64,000 nt of DNA from Alopecurus myosuroides (GCA_028641055.1 CM054061.1:117663712-117727711), one strand, 5' to 3'. Counted from the first letter of the stretch, positions 34,991 through 47,272 are shown. The notes: generated from the letters alone by a model not told the origin. Numbers and translations are program-made.

Positions 34991-37900
34991 TCACTCGGCA
35001 TCCATAGTCAAGTCATCATCAGTAGTCTTGGCAGCCGGGTCTTCGGCGTTCCCTTCTGTAGCTTTCCCTGCCTCCGTGTCCGGGTCAACCACGGTATCAG
35101 CACGAGCTGGAGGAGGGACAACTGGAGTGGACGATGTTGGCGCAGAGTCGGCCTCAGCCTTCTTCTTGGCAACTTCCTCCTTCCACCGGGCTAGCATGTC
35201 AAAAGGAGCAGGGAGAGCATAAGGTACCGGTTTATATTCAGCATCGTACGGTGGGGTAAGCTTGTTCACGTCAATTTTATCGGCTATCAAGCTGGCCGAG
35301 TGACGTATCTGAGCATGGATAGCTTTGTAGTTCTTTCCCGAGAATCGAGAGCCGTCAGTGTTGAATTCGGGGAACCCATTCACAAGCGTTGCCGGCTCAA
35401 GCCTAGGAAAGTAGGCTTTGGCCAACGCGAGGCCACGGGTCACCCCAACCCGGCACGCCGAGCGCTTCCAGTGATCGATCCAGGCAGGGACCATCGAGCA
35501 CGCATCGAGCATTTGGGACAGACCACCATAACCACCAGGCCACTTCACGGCTTCAAGAGTCCACTTGGTCCCCACAGAAAATTGCCGGATAACCGCCTTC
35601 AGGGTCTTCAGTTTCTCTATATAATCTTCATCATCAACCTTTTCACCCGGACCTGCAGAGTAAAAAAGAAAAGTAAAGTGATAAGACTCGGGTTATAGAC
35701 CCTACAAAATGAGGAACCCGAGTCATAACTAGGAAGTTAGGTTCATTTACCAATTAGGGATTTGTAAGTATCGGCAACCGAGGTTGACAATTTCTTCAGT
35801 AAACCCTCAGCGTTATGGAGCCTTTTCTTGTATTTCTTGCAATCCTTGGAAAGGTCCTTCACCTCGGCCTCCAGCTCTTCCTGCAGTTTGGTCTCAGCCT
35901 GGAGGAGTTCGTTGGTTTTCGCCAACATCTCCTCCGTCTGGGTCACGTAAGCCTGCAAAAACAGACAAGGAAAAATCAGTCGGCTGCAGGATAAAAACCG
36001 AGTATGGAAGGTTACACAGCTATGGAAGTACCGAGCAAACTATATACAGTTCACTCAGAACTTGGGGACTAGGTGAGTACGTAAATAATATCGGTTAAGT
36101 TACCTGATGCTCGGCCGCTAGGGACTCGAGGATATCTTTTTCATTGGTTTTCAGGGAATAAAGTTCATCTAGCATCCCTTCAAAGTCAAGGCCACTGAGA
36201 TTCGGCCTGGAGGAGCTAGGGTTCTGGTTACCCGGTGGAGGGGTCCTTTCCTGCTTCAGCGGGTCGACTCTGGCCGCCTGGGTGTTAGGAGCAGTGGCAG
36301 CCCTCTGTGTTCCCAGAAACTCGACGTCAGCGTCAGCTTATTGATGTGTTGGCAGGGAGAACTCGACTTCTGGGACAATGGGGTCATTCAGCTCTTCTTC
36401 TTCGCCGCCAGATGCGGACTTGACAGCACTCTCCGGGTCTTCCATGGCTAGGTTACCGACGTGCATGTCCTCCTGGTCACTAAGTGTAACCTTGGCTCTG
36501 AGAAAGAAAAGGAAAAAGTTAGTAAGTAACAGACGAAAGACGTGGAAAATAGAGGTATATTGGCTAATAAGGGAAGCGAATTACCCGGTATTCACGACAA
36601 AGTCGGCCGGGAGATCGTTGCTGGACCCGGAAGATGCTGGTAAAGAATCGGAAAGTGAGACCCGGAGCTGTCCGGCTAATGGATGATTCGGAGAAGAATA
36701 TTTTTGAGGAATATGGGATTGATAAGTTGGAGGAGTACCGGCTCGGCGAGCGGGTGACATAGGGATACCCAGGTGAAGAGGATCGTCACCCGGAGAAGTC
36801 CGGGTTGCCCATCGTTTGGCTGGAGTTGATTCCTTCAGAGATGATGAAGTGGTTAGATGCCTGTTAAGTTCGCACATATTGGCATAGGAGTATGGCTTGG
36901 AGGTCATGGAAGAGTATGGCACCTTGAAAGCAACTCTTCTGGTCTTCCTCTTTGCCCCAACCTCTGCTTCCGGCTCTGCTTCACTCTCTTCTGACTGAGT
37001 GTCGTCCTTGTCCTCTAGCGCTAGTGAGTGAGGAGCATTGTCGGAAGGAGGAGAAGTTTGGTCTAATAAGCTAACAAACTACTTATTGAGCAAAGACCCA
37101 GATTTACCTTCATCACTATCAGCCGGCTCGTCCTCCTTCTCTGAGTTTTCAGAAAGGGGAGGAGTGACAATCTTCCAGAATGCGTCAGTTTCCTGAGTAA
37201 GAAACACAGAGACAAAAGTTAGTGTGTGTGCATAAGAAATATCAGTCGGATCAAAGGGTGATAGCCGGTTCTTACTGGAGGAGCCGGGTTAGAGCGCGTA
37301 AAAGGGCTGAGTCCGGAGATGCTTTTGATGACATCAACTTTCTGAGCCAAGAAATTCTTCATGGCCTTGTTTACATCTACAGTCGGGTAAGATTTCTCCG
37401 AGTATCGGAGAGAGTCGGTGAGGTGTCCGGAGTACTCGCAGATGAGCTTGGGCCGAATGCTGTTTGGCTGGATCCGGCAGCTGACCCAGGTTTATTAGGT
37501 TAAGCCCAATAAGTCCTTGGGCTGATAGCACGACGAGTTTGTGGAGAAGGGGCTAGATAGACTGTGTATCGGCCTCGGGTGCGAAAGAATTTAGGTTATC
37601 GGAAAGAGAAAGGATATCATCAGAGAAACCCGGCAAAGGCTTTTCGCCGGGTAAGGACGTGTCTCGGCAATAGAAAATTGTCTTCAACCAGTGCTTCACA
37701 TGAGTGTGAAGACTGAGAGTCGGCATCAGAGAATTTTTACGTCTCTGAATCGAGACCCCTCCACAAACTAGGAGGGGCCCGTCCGTGCTCTCCCGGCAGG
37801 GTTTGCATTGGAACAACTCAAAGAATAAAGCGAGATTTGGGGGGAATGCATAGGTAAGCTTCACAGAGGACTATGAAGTGGCAAATATTTAGCATGGAGT

Positions 37901-38219
37901 TCGGGCCGATATCAAATACCCGGAGCTTGTAGTGGTCCAAAAGTTCCCGGAAAAAAGGGTGACCCGGGGGGCGGAAACCCCGGATCAAGTGCTCAAGGAA
38001 GATGACTACCTCATCCGGGCCTGGTGAAGGCCGGGTTTCTTCACCCGACGTCCTCCAGTGGATGTCCGCCTCTGCCGGCAAAACCCGAGACTCGGCTAGC
38101 TCGCCGAGTTTCGCCTTGGTGACAGTCGATTTCGCCCAATTGGCGGAAATCGATTGACCCGACTTTTGCTTTCTAGCCGGGTTTTTGCCCTTCAGCTTGG
38201 CGCTGCCTTTGGGTGCCAT
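34991..38219 (-). pseudogene. G3 antisense accessory gene, six exons
   Basis: Exons on the minus strand: A 38219-37276, B 37192-37108, C 37020-36585, D 36497-36104, E 35952-35751, F 35652-34991. All introns have GT-AG ends, and phases across B to F fit exactly. Exon A starts with ATG (MAPKGSAKLKGK, Lys-rich) and has the Transposase_28-like core (EVVIFLEHLIRGFRPP, CHFIVLCEAYL). It is broken by a frameshift in a C6 run near 37850, a TAG at 37553-37555 and a further shift near 37475. Exon D has a TAA near 36340. Exons E and F hold a coiled coil and the conserved C-terminal region (ALAKAYFPRLEP, NGFPEFNTDGSRF) shared with G2. Function is unknown. Confidence 0.8.
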
Positions 38220-38806
38220 GGAGTGTAAATCTAGGCGAGGTTGAAATGCAAGTGAGTGTAGATCTAAAAATTAAGGAGAAATGTGCTTAATGAAGCACCG
38301 AGAAAAGAAAGATAAACAGCTAAGTGCTTATAGGAGATACGGAAATAGATCTAGTTAAGAACAATTGCGGAAAAAAGCGAGATTGGAAATTGCGAAGGCA
38401 CACCTAGCTAGTGGAGCAATGGCGGATAACTATAGGTGAGATTCGAGCCAAAATACTAGCGCAAGATTGGAAAGAAAAGAAATCTAGATCTAATGGCCAA
38501 ATGGACTTACCGGGATGATCCGTTGACGGGGATGCGCAGCGGCGGTGATTCGTGGATGATGGAGAGCGCGGCGGCGGCGATTCGCTGGCGGAGACGGCCC
38601 GTCTCGAGAGCTCCGACGGCGTGGACGAAGATGCGAGTGTGGGCGCTGGCAGAGGCGCGGGCGGCGACCGGCGGAGAGCCTGCTGGTGCTGGCGTAGCCC
38701 TGGCGGTCACGAGCTCGATCTTGGCTTGCGGGTGCGGGGGCGGAACGAGAGGAAGAAGATGAAGGGAAATGGCCGTTGGAAATTTTAGGGTTGACCCCCT
38801 CGGGCC

Positions 38807-38814
38807 AATTTATA
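38807..38814 (-). promoter_or_regulatory. TATA box of the G3 antisense gene
   Basis: CCTATAAATTGG on the minus strand lies about 590 bp upstream of the ATG at 38219. The stretch 38220-39191 is otherwise non-coding leader and promoter sequence. Confidence 0.5.
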
Positions 38815-39191
38815 GGCGCGGGTAAAACCTAGGGTTTGGGCGGTAAGTTGAGTGATTTTCGGAAAAGATTGATCCGGCCCGGATATTTGGGGATAAGTAT
38901 CCAGGTAGTTATTGCGAGATATCCGGATAAGATTGAGTCATATTTCAGGTGTATTACTCGGATTGACCGATAGGGATATGAATGCCGGGTCTTGTCACGT
39001 TTCCTTGGAGTGTTAACCCGGGAAATGATGCATTGGCTCGGGGAAAACCGGGTTATTATATGGACCGCCCAAAGAGCAGGCCTGGCTATAGTTAAAGCAC
39101 TTTAACCCGGTATATTATTAATTTGAATGTTTATTGTTTTGTAGGGAATAGCACGCGCTTCATGGTTGATCCCAATATGCCCAAGCTATTC

Positions 39192-39201
39192 TGGGGACTA
39201 C
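39192..39201 (+). other. G3 polypurine tract
   Basis: TGGGGACTAC precedes the LTR start TGTTGGGGGG. Confidence 0.7.
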
Positions 39202-39328
39202 TGTTGGGGGGATGGTAACCCGGTAGGCTCATGCCTAGGTGAAACCCAGCCCGAAGGAAATCGCACATAACCCGGCCCAAGGTGGAGGAGTTTCTAGAAG
39301 GCCCAAAAGGGAGCGTAGATCTTGTAAC
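39202..39328 (+). repeat. G3 3' LTR, left fragment
   Basis: First 127 bp of the LTR (TGTTGGGGGGATGG...), ending in the S1 target duplication GTAAC (39324-39328). It continues at 51180. Confidence 0.88.
39324..39328. repeat. S1 target-site duplication, left copy
   Basis: GTAAC, repeated at 51175-51179. Confidence 0.9.
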
Positions 39329-40690
39329 TGAAAGTGCAATATGATCAACTAGAGGGGGGGTGAATAGGTGACCTACAAATTTTACTTCTTTTTCACTTTT
39401 AATGGGGCTTTTAAGAAAGTAAATGCTTGATTACCTAAATGTGCAACTAAGTGAGTACCCTAGGTGATACAAAGCAAGTAGCAGCGGAAATAAAGGAACG
39501 GTACAAGATAACAACAAGTGAAAACACGGAGACAAGGATATGTTTCCCGTAGTTCCTTCTTAAAAGAAGTACGTCTACGTTGGAGAGGTGGGGAGCCACC
39601 TAGGCGCTCCTCAATAGCACGGATGTGCACACCTTGTTCTCCTTGAGCTTCTCCGGTGAGGGAGATTCTCGTTTCCACTATGAGGTCGACTTGAAGGCGT
39701 TGACCAAACCTTTACAAGGGGTTGAGGCTACTCCACAAGTGAGATGGAGGCTCTCAACAATCGAAGCTTCTTGCTACAAGGTGGAAGCTACAAGCACTAG
39801 GGTTTCCCTTGGATGACAAAGCAACCAAGAGATTACAAGATCCCAAGAGTTGTGGTGTGGGTACACACGTTTTGGCTTGGTGGAAAGGTAGATCTAAGCC
39901 TCCTCCATGAGATCCTTGAAGGGCATCGAGTTTGGTTGGAGGAGGAGGGAGATCGGGGCGTTTTGAGCTCTACAACAATGGAGGAGAGAGAGGAATGGAC
40001 GAGCTACCTATCTAGAGGAAGAAGACAGCTATTTATAGGCTCCTCCAAATTCTGACCGTTGCAGTCCTGCGGGACCGGAAATTTCCGGGGTAAAGGCCGG
40101 AATATTCCGGTGTGAGTAGGCCGGATATTTGAAAACTCCGGGGGGCGGATAATTGAAAAATCCGGGGGCGGAAATTTCCGCCCCAATACTCCGCCCCCAT
40201 CTCTGTGCGCAGGCATCAACATGTTGATGAAAAATCGCTAAGGACCAAGGGCCGGAGATTTGCTCCGGGAATTTCCGGGGCAAATTTCCGCCCCACCTTC
40301 TGTGCGCGGGCATCATGAAGTAGCCCAATTTCTGCTAAGTCCTTGAAGGCCGGATTTTTGGCCCGGAAATTTCCGGGGCAAATTTCCGCCCTGTCTTCTG
40401 TGCGCGGGCAGACAAACACTTAGTCGTTTTCGTGGAAGCCAGATAGGAGGCCGGAAATTTCCGGTGAGAGGGCCGGATAATCCGCCCCTTAAGTACCGGA
40501 ATTTCCGCCCTTTAAACTGAAAAATCCGGTGGCTGAAATTCCACAATAGAGAGCTTCTCTTTGATCTCCTGATGTGTATATAGAGATGATCACCTGAGAT
40601 AATAGCTGCATAGTCTAAACAACATTGTTAGATAGGATATATCCGTGTTATCATCATCACCAAAATCAATAGAGGGATCATGAGCTTTCA
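39329..40690 (-). repeat. S1 3' LTR (1362 bp)
   Basis: Minus-strand LTR, TGAAAGCTCATGATCC to TTGCACTTTCA. The ends form the inverted repeat TGAAAG/CTTTCA. TATA box CTATAAATAG is at 40029-40038. The palindrome-rich U3 is at about 40070-40510. Confidence 0.95.
40070..40510. repeat. Palindrome array GGAAATTTCCGG in S1 LTR U3
   Basis: About nine copies of the perfect or near-perfect palindromes CCGGAAATTTCCGG, CCGGAATATTCCGG or GCGGAAATTTCCGC. A linked motif, CTTCTGTGCGCGGGCA, recurs at about 98-bp spacing (near 40200, 40298, 40396). The array lies just upstream of the TATA box on the element's strand. Confidence 0.85.
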
Positions 40691-40705
40691 ATCTCTCCCT
40701 TTTTG
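40691..40705 (-). other. S1 polypurine tract
   Basis: AAAAAGGGAGAGAT on the minus strand abuts the 3' LTR. Confidence 0.75.
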
Positions 40706-40992
40706 GTGAATGATGACAACACGGGTATTTGCGGGAAAATAAACTAACAATGCAAGATATGAAAACATCACAGATAGCATATAAAGGAGACATGCCTCCT
40801 AATAATAATAGTTCACCAACGAAAAACGAGTACGATAGGACGAAGTTTGAAAAGACGCACGAAATAATAAAAACGGCAAATGAAGAACGAAACCCTCCCA
40901 AGCAAATGCCCGCGATCATCTAGATCTTCTCCCCCTTTGGCATCGGGATACCAAAAAGAGAAAAGAGAGAGCTACGTCCCATGGAGCAAACT

Positions 40993-42857
40993 CTAGGCCT
41001 GGGTGTCCTCTTCTTCCTCTTCGGCTTCATCCTCGGTGACTTCCTCCATGTCCTCATCATCATCCACACCGATGTCCCAGTCAACGTCGCGGTTGTTCCA
41101 GTTCTTGTAGGCAATCCTGGGAGGAGGAAGTGGTGGCACATTGGGGGCACCAACAGCAGTCATGATGTGATGCTGATTCTCGAGGATGCTGCGGCGCTCC
41201 ACATAGGCGCTGTAGTTCTCCTTGTGGAGGCACACATTCATGCACAACACCTTTTCAATTGCGCGAACAACCCAGGAGAGCTTCTTCTTGCTAGGAGGAG
41301 GGGGACGCATGCGAGGGTCCCGGTGGCCTTGACCTGTGGCACCAACATCATGAGCAGCCTGCTGAGTGTGGGCAGCCTTTTTGTAAAGGGTGACATCCTT
41401 GTGCTCCTCACAGTCAAGCTCAAGATCCTCACGAAGAGCTGCGGGATAGCGGGCCTTGATGAGCTTCATAATATAGGGAGCATATGGAGGCACTTTGCGG
41501 TGGAAAAGAGCAAAGTGGAGCTCATGGAAGATGAAATCCATCACATCAACCTTGTGGGCCTCCATGTCAGTCATGTCGCCCTCAGTGAAGGTCAAGAATG
41601 CGTGGTGCATGAGGTTGACCAAGCCACCACGAATAGCATCATTATTACCACCACTTGGGGCAATAGACTCCTGGAACATGCGCAGCAGAATGTCATACAC
41701 GGGATACAGTCCTTTGGCCGAACCAATCACACCTGTGGAGCCATACAAGTCAGCCAGCTTGTTCTTCTCATACTCAACCCCGTGAATATGCATGCGGTGA
41801 CCCTGGGGAGTGTTGAGGCCAGAAAAAGGATACCCAAGCTCAGAAGCAAAGTCATGGAAGTTGGCTGTGAGCAAGTGAGGGCCAGACATCCAGGACATCC
41901 CAATTTCTTTAGAATCATCAATGACAAGTGTGGCATAGAACTGCTGAATGAATGTGGTATTGAAGGAGCACCTAGACTCCCTGAGCGGACGCAGACCAAG
42001 AACCTCAGCAAGCTGAACAGAGTTGTTGAAGTAGGCGGGGTTGGCAGCCAGATGAGCAAAATTGATCACCTTCATGGGGCACACGGGCTTGCTCATCACA
42101 GTGTATACCTTCTTGAATAGGGTCTCCTGCTCCACATGCCAAAAGCAGGAATCAATGGTGGGGTCCTGAGGACCCTCAGTGTACCAAGCCTTGGACCTCC
42201 ATGCCTTGAACTCCAGAGTTGACATGGTGCCCACGTTGAGAGTGGCCTTGCCTTGCTGTCTGCCAGCTCTGCGGGCAGCCCTTTCAGCATCACGTTGACG
42301 CTCATACTCTCTTTCAGCATCCCTCGCACGTCGGCGAGTCTCATTATCCTCAACAAACGTCCCTTCTTCATTTTCTGTCAGGTGGCGGAGACGCTTGCGG
42401 GTACTTGTCAGCTTTCCGGGCCTAGAGCTTGAACCATCTGCGAGAAAGGTGGAAAAAGATGCAAACAAAACCAAACACAAATCAAAAATGGGGGCTCACG
42501 AATTGAGGAATGGAATATCGTGGAGTTCTGTTGGAGATTCAGTATAGGCCGGAAATTCCGGTCGTGGACACGGAAATTCCGGAGGACGGAAATTCCGGAC
42601 TCAGGGAAATTTCCGGGGTGCGGAAATTCCGGTCCTGGGGCGGAAATTTCCGGCCTGCGGGATTTTCGAATCCAGATCTGAATCTGGGCCTATAACGAAT
42701 CTAGAACGAGTAATCTAGAACGAGGATGAATCCTTGAGATTAGATGGTACTTTGTGTGAGCAAGGAACCATGCTAGAACATGAATAACACTAGGTAGGAG
42801 CAATTGCATCTACTCAACCCAAAATTGCGGAGAAAACAAACACGTACCGGGATCCAT
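40993..42857 (-). CDS. S1 3' accessory ORF (spliced, about 480 aa)
   Basis: Exon 2 (42437-40993, stop at 40993) is an uninterrupted frame. It has an Arg/Glu-rich basic N-terminal stretch (RRRARDAEREYERQRDAER), a globular core (CFWHVEQETLFKKVY, FYATLVIDDSKEIGMSW, YDILLRMFQESIAPSGG, FIFHELHFALFHRKVPPY) and a very acidic tail. The frame has no ATG upstream of this region. A short exon 1 (ATG at 42857, donor GT at 42847) joined to the acceptor at 42438 would supply one in frame, through an intron of about 410 nt. It resembles the 'putative plant transposon protein' or Athila ORF1-like families more than any enzyme, but I cannot name it. Its place matches the so-called env-like ORF of SIRE elements; I see no signal peptide or membrane segment. 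Confidence 0.7.
42540..42660. repeat. Palindrome cluster inside the accessory-gene intron
   Basis: About six copies of CGGAAATTCCGG or GGAAATTTCCGG in 120 bp, within the inferred intron 42847-42438. Confidence 0.8.
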
Positions 42858-43012
42858 GAACAGGAAAGGACGTGCGGTCTCTTGATCCGCAAGGGAAGAG
42901 GAGAGGATGAGGAGGGGAGGCGAATAGGCCTCCCGGAAGTCTTGGAGGCGGCGGCGGCTGGCTGGGGGCGAGTGGAGAGACGAGGGGAGGGAACTGCTCC
43001 CTCCCGTCGTCC

Positions 43013-43370
43013 TTATATAGCCCCAGACCAAGAGCACCGGAAATTTCCGGCATTAATACCGGATATTCCGGGCCCCGGAGATTTGGGCCGGAATATTCCG
43101 CCCAAATATCCGGTGTGCCTTCTGCGAGCGGGCACGCTGGATAGTTGGGGGATTATTCGAGTCCAAATCTTCCTCCGGAAAATTCCGTGGCTTAAGACAC
43201 GGAATATTCCGGGCCCCGGAAGTTTGTACCGGAAATTTCCGCTGAAATTTCCGGAGGGCCTTCTGCGAGCGGGCACAGCGGAAGTTAGCGAAATTTCTGA
43301 GTCAAACGTCGGAGGGCCGGAATATTCCGGTCCTGAGCCGGAATTTCCGGAGTGCCAATGCCATCCAAGT
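43013..43370 (-). promoter_or_regulatory. Likely internal promoter of the S1 accessory gene
   Basis: On the minus strand about nine GGAAATTTCCGG/GGAATATTCCGG palindromes (43370 down to 43035), with two CTTCTGCGAGCGGGCAC motifs, are followed by a TATA box, CTATATAAGG (43020-43011). The inferred exon 1 ATG is about 155 bp further on (42857). The order and motifs copy the LTR U3 and TATA box at 40029-40510. Confidence 0.6.
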
Positions 43371-43720
43371 TTTGTGGAAGATGGATCAAAACGTGAGCCT
43401 CCAAAGATGCAAAAAGACACAAACAATCGAACAAACACGAGGAAAACATCAACCAAAACACATTCAAAAGGAAAAAGTTGGTGGCCGGAGCCACCGTGTT
43501 TGAGTGACACCAAGGAGCCGTGAAGATGTATCTTGGACTCAAGAGTATCACTCACGTTTTAAGCACAATAAGTCACGAACTGACTAGATATGCATTACGT
43601 TTTGATTGTTTTACGCATGATAGGTGGAGTGTTTGTTCATGAGTTGAACTACGCTCCCCCTATGTCCATGCCTACATCTAGACTAGATAGCACATATAGT
43701 GAAGGTACGCATGCAAGGGT
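43371..43720. other. S1 spacer between pol stop and accessory-gene promoter
   Basis: No ORF or repeat that I can support. Confidence 0.5.
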
Positions 43721-46700
43721 TCAAGAGAAGTTAGACGCATCGATCACATTTAGTTCATTCCTCAAACCCCGAAATCTTGGTTCATCAAGGGCCTTCGTGA
43801 AGATATCCGCGAGTTGATCCTTGGTCGCAACATAGGAGAGGTCAATATCACCCTTCTCAACATGATCCCGAATGAAGTGATGCCGTATCTCAATGTGCTT
43901 CGTCTTGGAGTGAAGAACGGGATTGTAGGCGATCTTGATGGCACTCTCATTGTCGCACAAGAGAGGAACGTTGTCGAAGATGATGCCATAATCTCTCAAT
44001 GTTTGCCGCATCCAAAGTAATTGAGCACAACAACTCGCCGCGGAGATGTATTCGGCCTCAGTGGTGGAGAGAGCAATGCAGTTTTGCCTCTTGGACGACC
44101 AACATACCAATGAGCGGCCAAGAAATTGACAACTTCCGGATGTAGATTTCCTATCCGTCTTCTCTCCCGCATAGTCCGCATCCGAATACCCAATGAGCTG
44201 AAAGCTTGAACCCTTGGGATACCAAAGACCAAAGTTTGGGGTATGAACTAAATATCGAAAGATACGCTTAACCGCTTCAAAGTGACTTTGTCTTGGGGAG
44301 GCTTGAAACCTTGCACATTTACCAACGCTATACATAATATCGGGTCTAGATGCACAAAGGTAAAGCAAAGAGCCAATCATGGAGCGGTATACCTTTTGAT
44401 CTACCTCTTTACCATTCGGATCGGGTTTCAAATCAATAGTCGTGGACATGGGCGTCTTCATAGGTTTAGCATCATGCATATTGAATCTCTTGAGCATATC
44501 TTGAGTATACTTGGCTTGCTTAATAAATGTGCCTTCGGGATGTTGCTTGATCTCAAAGCCAAGAAAATACTCCAATTCTCCCATCATAGACATCTCGAAC
44601 TTGTCCGTCATAAGCTTGCAAAACTCATCATTGAATGCAACGTTAGTGGAACCAAAGATGATATCATCCACATAGAGTTGGCATATGAACAAGTCGCCTC
44701 CGACCTTTTTGGTGAAAAGGGTGGGATCGATTAAACCAACATTGAACCCACGATCTACCAAAAACTCTTTAAGGTGCTCGTACCACGCACGTGGAGCTTG
44801 TTTAAGCCCATATAGCGCCTTATCGAGTTTGTAGACATGATCGGGGTGGTTGGGATCTTCGAAACTCGGAGGTTGCTTGACATAAACCAACTCATGGATG
44901 GGACCATTCAAAAAAGCACTTTTAACATCCATTTGTTGCAATTTGAAGTTATGATGAGAGGCATATGCAAGTAAGATGCGAATAGATTCAAGACGAGCAA
45001 CGGGAGCGAATGTTTCACCGAAATCGACACCTTCGACTTGAGAGAAGCCTTGAGCAACCAATCTAGCCTTGTTGCGGATGACGATGCCGTCCTTGTCTTG
45101 TTTGTTCTTGAAGATCCACTTAGTGCCGATGACGTTCTTGCAATCTTTGGGCCTTGGAACCAATTTCCACACTTTGTTGCGCTCGAAATTGTTGAGTTCA
45201 TCGTGCATAGCTTCAAGCCAATCTTGATCTTCAAGAGCTTCATAGACCTTCTTTGGCTCAATGTGAGAGACGAATGCATGAGCTTTGCTAAAGTCCGCTA
45301 GTTGCCTTCTTGTGACGACCCTTCCACGAACTTGTCCAAGAATCATATCCTCCGTGTGACCGGCACGAGCAAGATTATCGAGCCTTCTCTTTGCTCTACG
45401 AGCTAGCATCTCCTCCAAAGTTTCCTTGGATAGGACTTGATCATCACCTTCATCATCGGAGACATGTCCACCTTGATCTTGATCATTGATGGGAGGTGGA
45501 TCCCTTATGTGATGAATTGCATCATCACCATGTGTATCTTGTTCTTCATTGTGAGCTCGGCCTTCATCATGAGCTTGGCCTTGATTGTTAGCTTGGCCTT
45601 GATTGTTAGCTTGGCCTTGTGGTGAGGCATGAGGGTTTGGTGCATCTTGTTGGGTAGCATGGTTATCAATGGATGTAGTCAATGGCTCCACTTGAGTAGA
45701 GCATAGTCCTTCTCCCTCCGTCATCCGGTGTCCCTCAATGGGGATTATTTCACCAATCCCCATTCTTCTTATGACGATGGGAGGAATTGCATCTCCTACA
45801 AAACCATGATCTATATGGCCCCCTTGGGACCCATTATCCTCATCGAACACCACGTCTATAGCTTCTTCAACTTGTCCGGTGGATTTGTTGTAGACTCTAT
45901 AGGCGTGTGAGTTTGGGGCATAACCAACAAAGATACCCTCATAGGATTTAGTCTCGAACTTTGACAAGCGTTTCCCTCTTTTGCGAATGAAGCATTTGCA
46001 TCCAAAGACCTTGAAGTATGAAACATCCGGCTTCTTGCCCGTGAGAATCTCATAGAGGGTCTTGTTCAAGATCTTGCGGAGATATAATCAGTTGCTAGCA
46101 TGACACACGGTGGAGACGGCCTCGACCCAAAAGTTATAAGGAGAAGAGAACTCCGCAATCATGGTTCGAGCCGCATCCATAAGAGTCCGATTCTTCCTCT
46201 CCGCCACACCATTTTGTTGAGGAGTGTAGGGAGTGGAATATTGATGAGCAATGCCTTCCTCACTAAGAAATCCCTCAACGGTGTAGTTCTTGAACTCGGA
46301 GCCATTATCACTCCGGATAGCCATGATGCTTGTATTATGTTGTCTTTCCACCAAAGTGATGAACTCGATGACCCGCTTTTGAGTCTCACTCTTTCTCTTG
46401 AAGAAATACACCCAACAATATCGTGAGTAATCATCCACAATCACCAAGCAATACTTCTTGCCTCCAAGACTATCATATGATAGAGGACCAAAGAGGTCCA
46501 AGTGAATGAGCTCGAGGATTCTTGATGTAGTGATGTTCGTCTTGGTGGGATGTCCTTCTCCATGTTGCTTTCCTAGAACGCAAGAGCTACACACACGATC
46601 TTTGGCAAACTTAGCATTTGTTAGTCCTAGAACGTGATTGCCACTTTGAAGGTCATGCAACGTCCTCATATTGGTGTGGGCTAACCGGCGATGCCATAGC

Positions 46701-47089
46701 CAACCCACATCAACTTTAGCCATTAGGCATGTCGCGGCACACGTGTCTCCTTTGGAGAAGTCCACTACATCCATGCCGTTCTCGACATGCCCAACAAAGG
46801 CTACTTTAAGAGTCGTTTCCCAAGTGACAATCACATTCTCCTTATTAAAGAAAGAGGTAAAACCACTTTTAGCAAGTTGAAGAACCGAGATGAGATTGTA
46901 GCCAAGGGACTCAACAACAAGAACATTCTCAATTGACAAGTCATTTGAGATTGCTACCTTGCCTCGTCCCAATACCTTTAGTTCGGAGTTGTCACCAATA
47001 GTGACGCAATTGAGATGAGGTAATGGAGGATGAATATCACTCATTGCGTCATTGCTTCCGGTCATATGTTGGGATGCACCACTATCCAC
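43721..47089 (-). pseudogene. pol: S1 pol: protease, integrase, RT, RNase H, one UGA
   Basis: A single frame begins in the protease active site (DSGASQHMTG at 47086) and ends at 43721. It holds pre-integrase HHCC (WLWHRRLAHTN, CSSCVLGKQ), integrase with Asp in LIHLDLFGPL, Asp in IRSDNGSEF and Glu in NGVAERKNRTLMD, then RT with [23 protein letters not shown] and [10 protein letters not shown], and RNase H with [17 protein letters not shown] and CDNESAIKI. The only break is a TGA at 46088-46090, at a position where CGA (Arg) would fit, i.e. one CpG-type transition. Apart from that the polyprotein looks intact. Confidence 0.93.
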
Positions 47090-47272
47090 CGTCCATTTGC
47101 TCGAACCGGAAGCACTTCCCTACAATAGATTAGTTGCTTGATTTAGGGACCCATCTTTGAATGGGTCCTCTCATGTTAGCGACAAGGGTCTTAGGAACCC
47201 AAATACTCCAATGATAATCGTCACCATAAGAAGTACCAACATATTTAGCATATACATGACCATCTCTAGATT

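Noticed and set aside
40004..40546. Overlapping proline-rich ORFs, repeated at 50488-51030
   Set aside because: They are identical in both S1 LTRs and consist of the palindromic repeats translated in several frames (KFPG-like strings).
40981..42120. 379-codon plus-strand ORF
   Set aside because: It is the antisense shadow of the S1 accessory ORF, which has the conserved order, charge pattern and splice signals on the minus strand.
40993..42437. Calling the S1 accessory product an envelope protein
   Set aside because: I see no signal peptide, transmembrane segment or cleavage motif; only its position matches the env-like ORF of SIRE elements.
42804..43523. 239-codon plus-strand ORF
   Set aside because: It reads through the palindrome array and promoter of the S1 accessory gene. 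Its composition comes from the repeated GGAAATTTCCGG motif and it has no domain.
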